In this document: positions 9,144 to 18,999 of the stretch, piece after piece
How positions within the stretch are numbered: the first letter of the stretch is position 1
How the letters are laid out: every line of letters starts with the position of its first letter
NCBI GenBank assembly: GCA_002733865.1
Contig: NVXM01000008.1
Location: 92,979-156,978 of the forward strand
DNA from: Sphingopyxis sp.
GTDB lineage: Bacteria > Pseudomonadota > Alphaproteobacteria > Sphingomonadales > Sphingomonadaceae
Direction: 5' to 3'
DNA length: 64,000 bases
The notes under the pieces: model-generated
What the model was told of the DNA's origin: nothing
Database searches by the model: none
Seen by the model: only the letters and a program-made list of their open reading frames with translations
Made by a program: the position numbers and the translations under genes

Positions 9144-10189
9144 CCAGCGCACGCGAACAACTGCACAAACTAGCCGCCGACCGCATTCTGGTGTTCGATG
9201 GTGGCTATGGTACCGCCATCCAGAATTACAAACTGAGCGAAGACGATTATCGCGGCGATCTTGACCTGACCGACGACCAGAAGGGCAATAACGACCTGCT
9301 TAGCCTGACCCGGCCGGATATCATCGAAGCGATCCACACATCCTATCTCGAAAGCGGTGCGGATATTATCGAAACCAATACATTCAGCTCCACCGTGATC
9401 AGCCAGGCGGATTACGGCTGCGAGCATCTGGTCCGCGACCTGAATGTCAAATCGGCGGAAATTGCGCGCGCTGCCTGTGACAAGGCCGAAGCCAAAGATG
9501 GACGGCCGCGCTTTGTCGCTGGCTCGATTGGACCAACCAACAAGACTCTGTCCCTGTCCCCCGATGTCAATGATCCCGGTTTTCGGGAGATTGACTATGA
9601 CTATCTGAAAGGCGTCTATCGCGATCAGTGCGATGCGCTGACTGATGGCGGCGTCGATTTCCTGCTGATCGAGACGATCTTCGATACACTCAACGCCAAA
9701 TGTGCCGGCATGGCAGCGATGGAAGCGGCAGAAGCCAGTGGCCGGGATGTGCCGCTGATGATTTCGATGACGCTGACCGATCTGTCCGGGCGGAACCTGT
9801 CGGGGCATACGGTCGAGGCGTTCTGGCACGCAGTGCGGCACCTGAAACCGCTGACCATCGGTCTCAACTGTTCCTTCGGTGCTGACCAGCTGCGTCCCCA
9901 TCTGGCGATGCTGGCAAAGGAAGCCGACTGCCTGATCATGGCCTATCCCAATGCCGGCCTGCCGAACGAGCTGGGAGAATATGACGAAATGCCGCAGGAA
10001 ACAGCAGAACTGATCGGTGACTGGCTCAAAGACCGGCTGGTCAATATTGTTGGCGGCTGCTGCGGCACGACGCCGGAGCATATCGCAGCCATTGCCAAGG
10101 CTGTGTCCGACCAGGAACCGCGCACGATACCTGAGGTTACGGTCCGGACGCGGCTTTCCGGACTGGAGCCGTTCACAATGGCGGCCTGA
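9140..10189 (+). CDS. metH: Methionine synthase, homocysteine-binding module (split MetH, part 1)
   Basis: This is the homocysteine S-methyltransferase barrel that is normally the first 350 residues of MetH. Signs include [27 protein letters not shown], the zinc ligand Cys in [13 protein letters not shown] and the CC pair in [14 protein letters not shown] near residue 305. The gene ends cleanly and the other MetH modules follow as a separate gene about 100 bp on, so the enzyme works as two polypeptides. Split MetH of this form is known in alphaproteobacteria. It overlaps metF by 4 bp. Confidence 0.95.
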   Translation: MTSAREQLHKLAADRILVFDGGYGTAIQNYKLSEDDYRGDLDLTDDQKGNNDLLSLTRPDIIEAIHTSYLESGADIIETNTFSSTVISQADYGCEHLVRDLNVKSAEIARAACDKAEAKDGRPRFVAGSIGPTNKTLSLSPDVNDPGFREIDYDYLKGVYRDQCDALTDGGVDFLLIETIFDTLNAKCAGMAAMEAAEASGRDVPLMISMTLTDLSGRNLSGHTVEAFWHAVRHLKPLTIGLNCSFGADQLRPHLAMLAKEADCLIMAYPNAGLPNELGEYDEMPQETAELIGDWLKDRLVNIVGGCCGTTPEHIAAIAKAVSDQEPRTIPEVTVRTRLSGLEPFTMAA

Positions 10190-10290
10190 ATGATCAGCAG
10201 CCTTTCCCGGTGCACGCCGAGCGACGTGCGGCCGGCGCTACCAGAATTTTTCTCGGCTCCTCCAGAGACCAACGGATACCATCAAATCAA

Positions 10291-12906
10291 ATGACACAGA
10301 CCTCCTCCACCAATTTCGTCAATATCGGCGAGCGCACCAATGTTACCGGATCGGCGCGCTTCAAGAAGCTCGTCCTCAACGATGATTATGAAGCCGCCGT
10401 CGAGGTCGCCCGCCAGCAGGTCGAGAACGGCGCGCAGGTGATCGACATCAACATGGATGAAGGCCTGCTTGACGCGCATCATGCGATGACCACATTTCTC
10501 AAGTTGATCTCCGCCGAACCCGATATCGCGCGGGTGCCGGTGATGATCGACAGCTCGAAATGGTCGGTGATCGAGGCGGGTCTGAAATGCGTGTCGGGCA
10601 AGCCGATCGTCAACAGCATATCGATGAAGGAAGGCGAAGAGCAGTTTCTCGATCACGCGCGCAAATGCATGGCTTATGGGGCCGCCGTCGTGGTCATGGC
10701 ATTTGACGAAACCGGACAAGCGGATACCAAGGAACGCAAGGTCGAAATTTGCGAGCGCGCCTATAAACTGCTGACCGGTATCGGCTTTCCGCCGGAAGAC
10801 ATCATCTTCGATCCCAATGTCTTCGCAATCGCGACCGGTATCGACGAACACCGCCGCTACGGTATCGATTTCATCGAGGCGACGCGGGAAATCCGCAAGC
10901 GCTGCCCGCATGTCCATATCTCCGGCGGCCTGTCCAACCTGTCGTTCAGCTTCCGCGGCAACGAGCCGGTGCGCAAGGCGATGCACAGCGTCTTTCTCTA
11001 CCACGCGATCCCTGCGGGCATGGACATGGCGATTGTCAACGCCGGCCAACTCGACATCTATGACGATATCGATCCCGAGCTGCGCGAACTGTGCGAAGAT
11101 GTGATCTTCGACCGCCGCGAGGATGCCACCGACCGGCTGATCACGCTGGCGGAGAAATTCCGCGGCACCGACGAGGTCGCGGAAAAGGCAGCGGCGGAAT
11201 GGCGCGGCTATGAAGTGCACAAGCGACTCGAACACGCGCTGGTCAAGGGCATCGACGCGCATATTGTCGATGACACGGAAGAAATGCGCGTAGCGGTCAA
11301 GGATCGCGGCGGCCGCCCGATCGAGGTGATCGAAGGTCCGTTGATGGACGGCATGAATGTCGTCGGCGACCTGTTCGGTTCGGGCAAGATGTTCCTGCCG
11401 CAGGTCGTGAAATCCGCGCGGGTGATGAAAAAGGCCGTCGCTCATCTCTTTCCCTATATCGAGGCGGAAAAGGACGAGAATGCCAAGGGCAAGGGCAAGA
11501 TCATCATGGCCACGGTCAAGGGCGATGTGCACGATATCGGCAAGAATATCGTCGGCGTGGTGCTGCAGTGTAATGGTTTCGAGGTCATCGATCTTGGCGT
11601 GATGGTGTCCTGGACGGACATCTTGAAGGCGGCGAATGAAAATGACGCGGATATCATTGGCCTGTCCGGCCTGATCACCCCGTCACTCGACGAGATGGTC
11701 ACTGTTGCCGAAGAAATGGAGCGGGCGAAAATGCAGATGCCGCTGCTGATCGGCGGTGCCACCACGTCCAAGACCCACACCGCGCTGCGCATCGAACCGG
11801 CCTATAGCGGCCCGACCATCCATGTGCTGGATGCCAGCCGCGCCGTCGGCGTTGCCTCGCAACTGGTCAGCGACACCCAGGCGCTCGGCTTTATCGCCAA
11901 GACGCGGGAAGATTATGAACTGGTGCGGATCGCCCGAGCCGGAAAAACGGGCAAGAAGCTGTCGACCATCGAAGAGGCGCGCGCCAATGCCGCCGAAATC
12001 GATATGACGCTAAAGGCACCGGCACCCGCCAAACCAGGCCTGCATGTCTACGAAGACTGGGACCTGGCAGAATTGCGGAAATATATAGACTGGACTCCGT
12101 TTTTCAGGGCCTGGGAACTGGCCGGCAATTATCCGGCCATCCTGACCGACAAGATTGTCGGCGAGAGCGCCAGCGATCTGTTTCGCGATGCACAGGCGAT
12201 GCTCGACACAATCATCGAGGAAAAGTGGCTAACTGCGAAAGGGGTGGTCGGCCTGTGGCGGGCGCGACGCGACGGTGATGATATTCTGGTGTCACCCGAA
12301 AATGAGGAATATAGCTTGCCGATGCTGCGGCAGCAGGTCGTCAAGCGGGGCGGCAAACCAAACAACTGCCTTGCTGACTTTATCGACGAACAGGATGACT
12401 GGTTCGGCGGTTTTGCGGTCACAGCCGGTCATGGCATCGAGGAGCATGTCCAGCGGTTCGAAATGGACAAGGATGACTATAACAGCATCCTCCTGAAAGC
12501 GCTGGCCGACCGGCTCGCCGAAGCTTTTGCCGAACGCATGCATGAACATGTGCGTAAGGACTTGTGGGGCTATGCAGCGGACGAAAAATTGAACAATCAG
12601 GATCTCGTTCGCGAAAAATATCAGGGCATCCGCCCTGCCCCCGGCTATCCGGCTTGCCCGGACCATAGTCTGAAGCCGATCCTGTTCGACATGCTCGACG
12701 CAACAAAAAACACCGGCATTGAGCTGACCACCAGTTTCGCGATGACGCCGACGGCTGCGGTTTCGGGCTTCTACTTTGCCCACCCGCAGGCTGACTATTT
12801 CGGGGTTGCGCGGATCGGCGAAGACCAGGTTGAAGAATATGCCGAACGGCGCGGCGCCACTCTTGACCAGGCGCGCCAGTGGCTGCGCCCCAATTTGAAC
12901 GAATAG
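10291..12906 (+). CDS. metH: Methionine synthase, folate/cobalamin/activation modules (split MetH, part 2)
   Basis: Contains the remaining three MetH modules. The pterin-binding domain starts [20 protein letters not shown]. The cap and B12 Rossmann domain carries the lower-ligand motif DVHDIGKN near residue 412 and [14 protein letters not shown]. The C-terminal SAM-binding activation domain shows [13 protein letters not shown]. The start at 10291 gives [14 protein letters not shown] and fits the domain boundary; a longer in-frame start at 10210 has no support. With part 1, homocysteine is methylated from 5-methyl-THF through cobalamin. No riboswitch-like sequence is visible in the 100-bp gap before it. 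The product is 871 residues. Confidence 0.96.
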   Translation: MTQTSSTNFVNIGERTNVTGSARFKKLVLNDDYEAAVEVARQQVENGAQVIDINMDEGLLDAHHAMTTFLKLISAEPDIARVPVMIDSSKWSVIEAGLKCVSGKPIVNSISMKEGEEQFLDHARKCMAYGAAVVVMAFDETGQADTKERKVEICERAYKLLTGIGFPPEDIIFDPNVFAIATGIDEHRRYGIDFIEATREIRKRCPHVHISGGLSNLSFSFRGNEPVRKAMHSVFLYHAIPAGMDMAIVNAGQLDIYDDIDPELRELCEDVIFDRREDATDRLITLAEKFRGTDEVAEKAAAEWRGYEVHKRLEHALVKGIDAHIVDDTEEMRVAVKDRGGRPIEVIEGPLMDGMNVVGDLFGSGKMFLPQVVKSARVMKKAVAHLFPYIEAEKDENAKGKGKIIMATVKGDVHDIGKNIVGVVLQCNGFEVIDLGVMVSWTDILKAANENDADIIGLSGLITPSLDEMVTVAEEMERAKMQMPLLIGGATTSKTHTALRIEPAYSGPTIHVLDASRAVGVASQLVSDTQALGFIAKTREDYELVRIARAGKTGKKLSTIEEARANAAEIDMTLKAPAPAKPGLHVYEDWDLAELRKYIDWTPFFRAWELAGNYPAILTDKIVGESASDLFRDAQAMLDTIIEEKWLTAKGVVGLWRARRDGDDILVSPENEEYSLPMLRQQVVKRGGKPNNCLADFIDEQDDWFGGFAVTAGHGIEEHVQRFEMDKDDYNSILLKALADRLAEAFAERMHEHVRKDLWGYAADEKLNNQDLVREKYQGIRPAPGYPACPDHSLKPILFDMLDATKNTGIELTTSFAMTPTAAVSGFYFAHPQADYFGVARIGEDQVEEYAERRGATLDQARQWLRPNLNE

Positions 12907-13039
12907 GCCTCCGCGGTTAACCCTTTAACTTCTTCCGCTCAGCCTGAATTCATCTGGGACAGGCCAAGCTTAAATATTGTTTGATATCGCGGCTGGCGAT
13001 ATTGAAAATATTCTATTCTCTCGAGTCAGGATGACCGAA

Positions 13040-13984
13040 ATGACCTTTAAATCCCCGCTGATAGCTGCGGCCCTGATGGCGACTGTGGCCGGAACCGCCG
13101 CTGACGCCCAGCGCACCGCGCCGTTTACTATCGCCGAAACCGGCGCGACCTTTTCGCGGCTGGCCGATGCTGTGGAGGCCGTTGGCGGCAATAATGCCAC
13201 CATCATGATCGCACCGGGCGCTTACCGCGATTGCGCAGTGCAGGACGCGGGCCGGATCACCTACAAGGCATCCATTCCGGGCCGCACGATTTTTGACGGC
13301 GGTATCTGCGAAGAAAAGGCAACGCTCGTCCTCCGCGGCAAGGCCGCAACCATCGACGGGATCATTTTCCAGAATCAGCGGGTCCCCGATGGCAATGGTG
13401 CCGGTATCCGGATCGAGCGCGGCGATCTCTACGTCTATAACGCTCTGTTCCGCAACGCCGAAGAAGGCATTTTGAGCTCCGATGATGAAAGCGCGGAAAT
13501 TGTCATCGACCGGTCCTCCTTTCAGCGGCTGGGGCGCTGCGATCGCGGCCTGTCCTGCGCGCACAGCATCTATATCGGTTATTTCGGCTCGCTCAAGGTC
13601 ACCAACAGCCGCTTCGAAAAAGGCAATGGCGGGCATTATGTCAAAACCCGCACCGGACGAGTGACGATAACCAACAACAGCTTTGACGACACCCAGGGTC
13701 GCAACACCAATTACATGATTGACCTGCCCGCCGGTGCCACGGGCGTGATCAGCGGCAATGTCTTTGTGCAGGGCCAGAACAAGGAAAACTGGAGCGCCTT
13801 CATCGCGGTGGCGGCGGAAGACACAGACCATAGTTCCAATGGCCTCAATATCCACTCCAACAGCGCATCGCTGGCCAAGGGCGTACAACGGAACACCTGG
13901 TTCGTCGCAGACTGGAGCGGTGACCAGATCAGGATCGCCAACAACAGCCTCGGCAGGGGTTTAACCCGCTACGAGCGGCGCTAA
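13040..13984 (+). CDS. Exported right-handed parallel beta-helix protein
   Basis: An N-terminal signal peptide (MTFKSPLIAAALMATVAGTAADAQ) is followed by repeats such as GAGIRIERGDLYVYNALFRN, EIVIDRSSFQRLG and RVTITNNSFDDTQG. These are typical of pectate-lyase-like parallel beta-helices. AGGA lies 8 bases before the ATG at 13040, which favours this start over ATG at 13031 (no spacing) or longer frames. A polysaccharide-binding or lyase role is possible, but no catalytic residues can be assigned. It is convergent with phoK 15 bp away. Confidence 0.8.
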   Translation: MTFKSPLIAAALMATVAGTAADAQRTAPFTIAETGATFSRLADAVEAVGGNNATIMIAPGAYRDCAVQDAGRITYKASIPGRTIFDGGICEEKATLVLRGKAATIDGIIFQNQRVPDGNGAGIRIERGDLYVYNALFRNAEEGILSSDDESAEIVIDRSSFQRLGRCDRGLSCAHSIYIGYFGSLKVTNSRFEKGNGGHYVKTRTGRVTITNNSFDDTQGRNTNYMIDLPAGATGVISGNVFVQGQNKENWSAFIAVAAEDTDHSSNGLNIHSNSASLAKGVQRNTWFVADWSGDQIRIANNSLGRGLTRYERR

Positions 13985-13999
13985 GCTCAGACGTCGGGG

Positions 14000-15673
14000 T
14001 CAGTTACAGCTATTCGCTGGGCCGCCATCAATATCCAGACATTTGCCGTCGGTTTCGTCTGCGGGAATGTCCACGCCGATGAGCGCGCCGAGCGTCGGGG
14101 CAATATCAACCGTCATCACCGAAAGCGGCTGCTCGAAATGCTGCAGCCCTTTGCGCCAGAACAGAATCGGGACACGGCGATCATAATCCCAGGGGCTACC
14201 GTGGGTGGCGACATATCCGCGCATGGTTGAGGCAATCGGTGTCACTGCCTTTTTCAGCAAGACGATAAAATCACCGGAACGATCCGGATTGAACGATGCC
14301 CGGGCCCGCTCTTCCAGAGTCCATTCTTCCGGCGATCCGCTCGGCACGTCAATTTTCATCAGATCATCATGATCGAACACGGCTTCGACTTGCGCATGGG
14401 CCGCAAGGAGTGCCATCGCACTATCCTTGACCATCTTCTTTTGCTTTTCCGACAGCTCCCGGCTGACATAATAATCGCCAAATGGGCCATCCGCGTAGAG
14501 GACGGGCTTGTCTTCGGGAAGCCCCAGTTCTCTGGCAACGGTCTTGCCAATTTCCGTGACATTGAGATTGGGATCGATCCGCTGCGCTGCCGGCACGCCC
14601 TGAAGGCTCATCCGCTCCGGCAGATCGAGTCCGCCATGATCGGCGGTCAGCATGACCGCATAATCGATGCCTTCAGCATCCAGAATATCGAAAAACCGGC
14701 CAAGCGACTGGTCCAGTTCGCTCATCTGAATGCACATTTCGAGGCCTTCGGTACCGAAGGCATGGCCGATATAGTCGGTCGCAGACAGACCGACCGATAT
14801 CACGTCCGTGGCATCGCCCTGCCCCAGCTTCATTTCGTTAATCACTGCCGTCGCAGCGGCCAGGATCGACCCGTCGAAATCCGGGGACGCCCGATAGATG
14901 CTGGCTGCGCCCTCGGGACGCTGAAAGGCATAGTCGCCGACCGACTTGCCATCGCCGTGCATGATTTTGGCATCGTGCGGGACGCATTGCGCCGGTGTCG
15001 CATAAGCCGGGCGAGCCTTGTCGATGCTTGCCGCGATCGATTCGTTCAGAGCCGCGACCGAAGGCAAAGTCTCGCGGCCCTGCAGAGTGGTAAATCCCTT
15101 GCCTTTCCACCAATAGATCTCGTCAACATTATGGCCGCCCATCATCAGGGCTGCCCGGTCCTTGCCGGCAACCGCGACATTGCGGGATTTCGGAGAAACT
15201 TTCTTGAGCCGCTCGCCGAGCGTCGGGACCAGCAAATGCCAGGCCGACGCAACATAATCGCCCTGCGTGGGAGCGGTGATATCACCAAAGCTGGTGCCTT
15301 CAACGCGATCGTCTTCAGCGCAATAGACGGTCTTGTCATCGCGTTTGATCGAAAGGTCGATCCAGTTGTTGGCGATGATCCCGGCCCGTCCGGAATGCAC
15401 ACCGGTCATGATCGTCGAATGGCCGGGGCAGGTTTCGGTCGCTGCATGCGACTGATAGCCCGACGGGAACACTGCACCATTGGCCAGTCTTTTCAGGCCG
15501 CCGGTGAAGCTGCTACGATATTCGCTGAACAGGTTAGCGGAAAACTGGTCCACCGATATCGCGACTACCAGTTTCGGAGGAGCCTTCGCTGCGCTTTCAT
15601 TATCTTCCGCATTTGCTGTGCCGGAAAATATGATAGACGCCGCCAAAGCTGTAACTAAGATCGATTTTTGCAC
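14000..15673 (-). CDS. phoK: PhoK-type alkaline phosphatase, exported
   Basis: An exported alkaline phosphatase of the nucleotide-pyrophosphatase/sulfatase superfamily that releases phosphate from phosphomonoesters in the periplasm. After a signal peptide (MQKSILVTALAASIIFSGTANA), it shows VVAISVDQF with a metal Asp near 42 and SHAATETCPGHSTIMTG with the nucleophile Thr near 81. Further on are SATDYIGHAFG (Asp/His), LTADHGG (Asp/His) and ATHGSPWD (His). The order and spacing match Sphingomonas PhoK, which is about the same length (557 here). Translation starts at GTG, with GAGGA 6 bases upstream. No Pho box was recognised. Confidence 0.9.
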   Translation of the reverse strand: MQKSILVTALAASIIFSGTANAEDNESAAKAPPKLVVAISVDQFSANLFSEYRSSFTGGLKRLANGAVFPSGYQSHAATETCPGHSTIMTGVHSGRAGIIANNWIDLSIKRDDKTVYCAEDDRVEGTSFGDITAPTQGDYVASAWHLLVPTLGERLKKVSPKSRNVAVAGKDRAALMMGGHNVDEIYWWKGKGFTTLQGRETLPSVAALNESIAASIDKARPAYATPAQCVPHDAKIMHGDGKSVGDYAFQRPEGAASIYRASPDFDGSILAAATAVINEMKLGQGDATDVISVGLSATDYIGHAFGTEGLEMCIQMSELDQSLGRFFDILDAEGIDYAVMLTADHGGLDLPERMSLQGVPAAQRIDPNLNVTEIGKTVARELGLPEDKPVLYADGPFGDYYVSRELSEKQKKMVKDSAMALLAAHAQVEAVFDHDDLMKIDVPSGSPEEWTLEERARASFNPDRSGDFIVLLKKAVTPIASTMRGYVATHGSPWDYDRRVPILFWRKGLQHFEQPLSVMTVDIAPTLGALIGVDIPADETDGKCLDIDGGPANSCN

Positions 15674-15756
15674 GAATGGTCCTCACTGATGAATGCCGCT
15701 ATAGAAAGCTGCCTGCCAATAGCCTAATGCGATTAAACAGGAAATAGTGAGTTTTT

Positions 15757-17874
15757 ATGACATTTGATTTTCGCATTTTTTCACTCCTGCTGGCCTTCGC
15801 GGCGCTGGTCTTTGCGCCGGCAGCCGGGGCACAGAACCGGCTTGGCAATAGCGAGTTGAATGTACCCGCGACATTGATGGCGGAATCCCGGAACGTGCAG
15901 CCCGGTCAAACCGTCACTCTCGCATTTTTGATGGAACCGAAGCCGACATGGCACGGCTATTGGGAAAATCCCGGCGATGCGGGGATCGGCATGAGTTTCG
16001 ACTGGACCCTGCCCTCCGGTGTCACCGCAGGCGAACCGCAGTTTCCGGTGCCGTCGACGCTGTTGATCTCCGGTATCATGAACTATGTCTACAAGGGCGA
16101 CTATGCCATTCTGGTCAATCTGACGGTGGCCGATACGGTTCGGCCCGGCCCGTTGCCGATTTCCGTCAAATCGGAATGGCTGTCATGTACCGACGAAATC
16201 TGCGTGCCGGAACAGGATGAATTGTCGATCACCCTGCAAGTTGTCGGCAAAGACACGGCTGTTGCTCTCGACAAGCGTTTCAACGATTTCCGCGCGGCCC
16301 TGGCCCGCCCATTGGGCAGTGAAGCCACGTTCGCCGTCAGTGATGATCTGTTCCGCCTGTCCGTGCCCCTGCCCGCCAGCGTTGCCATTGACGAACCCTA
16401 TTTCTTCATCAAGCAGGACGGGATCGTCGACTATGCAGCGCCGCAAAAATTCAATCGGGATGGCGACCGCCTGATCATGGAGACGGCTGCCCGCGGCGAT
16501 CAACTGGACAGCATCACCGGCATTTTGAAGATCGGCAACCATAACGGGTTTCTGCTAACCGCGACCAAGGGCGAAGTGTCGATGACCGGCCTGCCCTTGG
16601 CCAGCGATGGGGCCAAGCAGGAAGGCGGCGCTTCGCTATTGCTGCTGGCGCTGGGCGGTGCTGTGCTGGGCGGCCTGCTGCTCAACCTGATGCCCTGCGT
16701 CTTTCCGATCCTTAGTCTGAAAGCGATCAGTCTCGCCAAGGCTGGCGGCAATCAGGGCGAGGTCCGGCGTGATGCGCTGGCCTATACCGCCGGAGTCGTG
16801 CTGGTCGCGACGGCGCTCGGCGCGATCCTGCTCGGACTGCGGGCAAGTGGCGCCGCAGTCGGATGGGCCTTTCAGTTGCAGGATCCCCGGATCATCTTCG
16901 TGCTGCTGACCCTGGTAACCGCCATTGGTCTTAATCTCGCCGGCCTGTTTGAACTGCCCAATATCAACATTGGCAGCAAGCTGACCCAAAAGAGCGGTGC
17001 CTCGGGGTCGTTCTGGACCGGTGCGCTGGCGGCCTTTGTCGCGACGCCCTGCACCGGCCCGTTCATGGCGGCCGCACTGGGCGCGACCATCATATTGCCG
17101 CCCATTGCCGCGCTGGTCATCTTTGCCGGTCTGGGCGTCGGACTCGCCCTGCCCTTCCTGCTGATCGCTTTCGTACCCGCGATCCGCAACCGGTTACCCA
17201 AGCCCGGACACTGGCTGGATGGCTTTCGCAAAGCCATGGCAATCCCGATGTTCCTCACCGCGATTGGCCTGATCTGGCTGCTGGGTCGGCAGATCGGAAC
17301 CGACGCGCTCGGCCTCTCGCTGGTGTTTCTGTTGACCGTTGCGCTGATCCTGTGGTGGTTCGGTGGTGGGCAGATGAGAGGAATGTCGCGCGGCGCGATC
17401 GCCAGCGTTGCCATGGCGATTGCCGTCTTTGGGGGCATCGTGGCGCTGCCCGGCGAAGAGGCGATGACCAGCCAGAAGCTAGCGAACTTATCGAACGAAA
17501 CCTTGCCCAGCGAACCGTTTAGCGAAGCGCGACTGTCGGAATTGCGCGCGTCAGACCAGCCGGTTTTCGCTTATTTCACGGCGGACTGGTGCATCACCTG
17601 CAAAGCCAATGAGGCCGCTGCCATTCAGCGTGCCGAAACCGCCAACGCTTTCCAGGCCGCCAAGGTCGCAGTGCTGATGGGCGACTGGACCAGACCCAAT
17701 CCCGATATCAGCCGATTTCTCGAAAAACATGGCCGTGCCGGGGTGCCGCTTTACCTCTATTATGCGCCTGGCGAGGAGCCGGTTGTTCTTCCCCAGATAC
17801 TGACGGTGGCGACATTGACCGATCTCGTCGATGATATGGTTCAAACCGCCAAGCTTGCCCCCAACCCCCAATGA
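15757..17874 (+). CDS. dsbD: DsbD/ScsB-family transmembrane thiol-disulfide reductase
   Basis: Carries electrons from cytoplasmic thioredoxin across the inner membrane to periplasmic thiols. After a signal peptide comes an N-terminal periplasmic domain with cysteines in LSCTDEICVPEQ near residue 150. Eight or so membrane segments follow, with NLMPCVFP near 310 and ATPCTGPF near 430. A C-terminal thioredoxin domain has ADWCITCK near 610. The N-terminal domain (KPTWHGYWENPGDAG) is of the ScsB-like kind rather than the classical E. coli DsbD type. The next gene, 13 bp on, encodes a periplasmic redoxin that may be its partner. Length 705 residues. Confidence 0.9.
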   Translation: MTFDFRIFSLLLAFAALVFAPAAGAQNRLGNSELNVPATLMAESRNVQPGQTVTLAFLMEPKPTWHGYWENPGDAGIGMSFDWTLPSGVTAGEPQFPVPSTLLISGIMNYVYKGDYAILVNLTVADTVRPGPLPISVKSEWLSCTDEICVPEQDELSITLQVVGKDTAVALDKRFNDFRAALARPLGSEATFAVSDDLFRLSVPLPASVAIDEPYFFIKQDGIVDYAAPQKFNRDGDRLIMETAARGDQLDSITGILKIGNHNGFLLTATKGEVSMTGLPLASDGAKQEGGASLLLLALGGAVLGGLLLNLMPCVFPILSLKAISLAKAGGNQGEVRRDALAYTAGVVLVATALGAILLGLRASGAAVGWAFQLQDPRIIFVLLTLVTAIGLNLAGLFELPNINIGSKLTQKSGASGSFWTGALAAFVATPCTGPFMAAALGATIILPPIAALVIFAGLGVGLALPFLLIAFVPAIRNRLPKPGHWLDGFRKAMAIPMFLTAIGLIWLLGRQIGTDALGLSLVFLLTVALILWWFGGGQMRGMSRGAIASVAMAIAVFGGIVALPGEEAMTSQKLANLSNETLPSEPFSEARLSELRASDQPVFAYFTADWCITCKANEAAAIQRAETANAFQAAKVAVLMGDWTRPNPDISRFLEKHGRAGVPLYLYYAPGEEPVVLPQILTVATLTDLVDDMVQTAKLAPNPQ

Positions 17875-17887
17875 ACGGAGACGACAT

Positions 17888-18502
17888 GTGCTCAAATTTT
17901 CCAATATGACCGTTGCCACCATCGCCGCCGTTGCGCTGGCCAGCCCACTCGCAGCCGCGCAGCAAAACGGTGACATAGCGCAGGATTTCAAACTGACCGA
18001 CGTCAATGGAAAAACGGTGCAGCTTTCGCAGTTTCGCGGCAAGACGGTCGTGCTTGAATGGCACAATCCGGGCTGCCCGTTTGTGTCCAAACATTATAGC
18101 AGCGGCAATATGCAGGCGACCCAGAAAGCAGCCCGGCAACAAGGCGCAGTCTGGCTGACGATCAACAGTGGCGCGAAAGGGAAGCAGGGCCACATGACCG
18201 GCCCCGAAGCGAAAGCACTGATCGCCAAACAGAATATCCAGTCGACCAACTATCTGCTCGATGCAAAGGGACTGGTCGGCAAGGCCTATGGCGCCAAGAC
18301 CACTCCGCATATGTATATCATCGATGGCAACGGGATCCTGGTCTATCAGGGCGGCATTGATGACAAACCGACCGCGAATACTGCCGACATCCAGAACGCG
18401 CGCAATCATGTTCTGGCGGCTTTGAACGAGATAAAATCCGGCGACAAGGTCAGCGTTGCCCAGGCCCGCCCCTATGGCTGCTCGGTCAAATACGCGTCCT
18501 GA
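17888..18502 (+). CDS. Exported redoxin (AhpC/TSA-thioredoxin fold) protein
   Basis: Starts at GTG 17888 with GGAG 7 bases upstream; ATG at 17831 would run inside dsbD with no ribosome site. A signal peptide ending LAAAQQ precedes a redoxin domain. That domain contains DFKLTDVNGKTVQLSQFRGK, then LEWHNPGCPFVSKHY with a single cysteine where thioredoxins have CxxC, then TTPHMYIIDGNG. The lone cysteine is as in peroxiredoxin-like members. It follows dsbD closely, so it may receive reducing power from it (inference). The region downstream has a long hairpin. Confidence 0.85.
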   Translation: MLKFSNMTVATIAAVALASPLAAAQQNGDIAQDFKLTDVNGKTVQLSQFRGKTVVLEWHNPGCPFVSKHYSSGNMQATQKAARQQGAVWLTINSGAKGKQGHMTGPEAKALIAKQNIQSTNYLLDAKGLVGKAYGAKTTPHMYIIDGNGILVYQGGIDDKPTANTADIQNARNHVLAALNEIKSGDKVSVAQARPYGCSVKYAS

Positions 18503-18999
18503 ATAAACGGGCACCGGTTATTGAAAATAGCTGCAGCCTGATATCGCCAGAGGGTGGGAGACAAGTCCTGTACACAACTCGGACCTGCCTCCCCCTCTGG
18601 ACCGGCAATGTGCGACCCTCAAAAAAAGGCACCGCCGACCAAACTCTTTCCATCCGTCAGGCGGCTAGCGCCGACAGAGAGAAACTCCTTGTTTTATGAT
18701 ACCGCCCGTGATCAATTCCGGCTCTTTGGAATAGTCGGGGCGTGCCAGCGCTTATCATTGCAACTGTTTAACGGTCCTTTAGCCGTGCGGACGGGTGCCG
18801 TCATGTAAACTATCGTAACAATCCGTAAACCATTGAAATAATATTACATTATTTTGTAATTAATACATAGCCCCAAGCCGGACGATCCGCGCCGCTCGAA
18901 GGCCTTCGGACGCGATCAGAAAAATACCTTATTTTTCATAAAGTTACATTTTCGACCGATTCGAGCCGGGAAATCCCGCCTAAAGCGCGAGAAGAAGCA
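18503..18999. other. 497-bp region without a convincing gene
   Basis: No reading frame here has a ribosome site or a recognisable protein. An 85-codon open frame at 18554-18808 looks random. The region holds a long hairpin at 18547-18600, an AT-rich inverted repeat ATTACA/TGTAAT near 18843-18860, a 12-bp palindrome CGAAGGCCTTCG near 18898, and a second AT-rich patch near 18925-18950. The two flanking genes both end here, so the region is a convergent gap and need not contain promoters. Confidence 0.6.
18547..18600 (+). other. Long imperfect hairpin downstream of the redoxin gene
   Basis: CCAGAGGG at the left end pairs with CCCTCTGG at the right end, continuing inward through GGAG/CTCC and AGTCC/GGACC with small bulges. 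The stem is about 20 bp around a loop of about 12 nt. No T-run follows, so it is not a standard terminator. It may protect the 3' end of the dsbD-redoxin mRNA or be a structured RNA. Confidence 0.45.

Noticed and set aside
10282..11532. A 416-codon open frame opposite metH part 2
   Set aside because: Antisense to a well-conserved enzyme, no homology recognised.
18554..18808. An 85-codon open frame in the convergent gap
   Set aside because: No ribosome site, no domain, and it starts inside the hairpin at 18547-18600.
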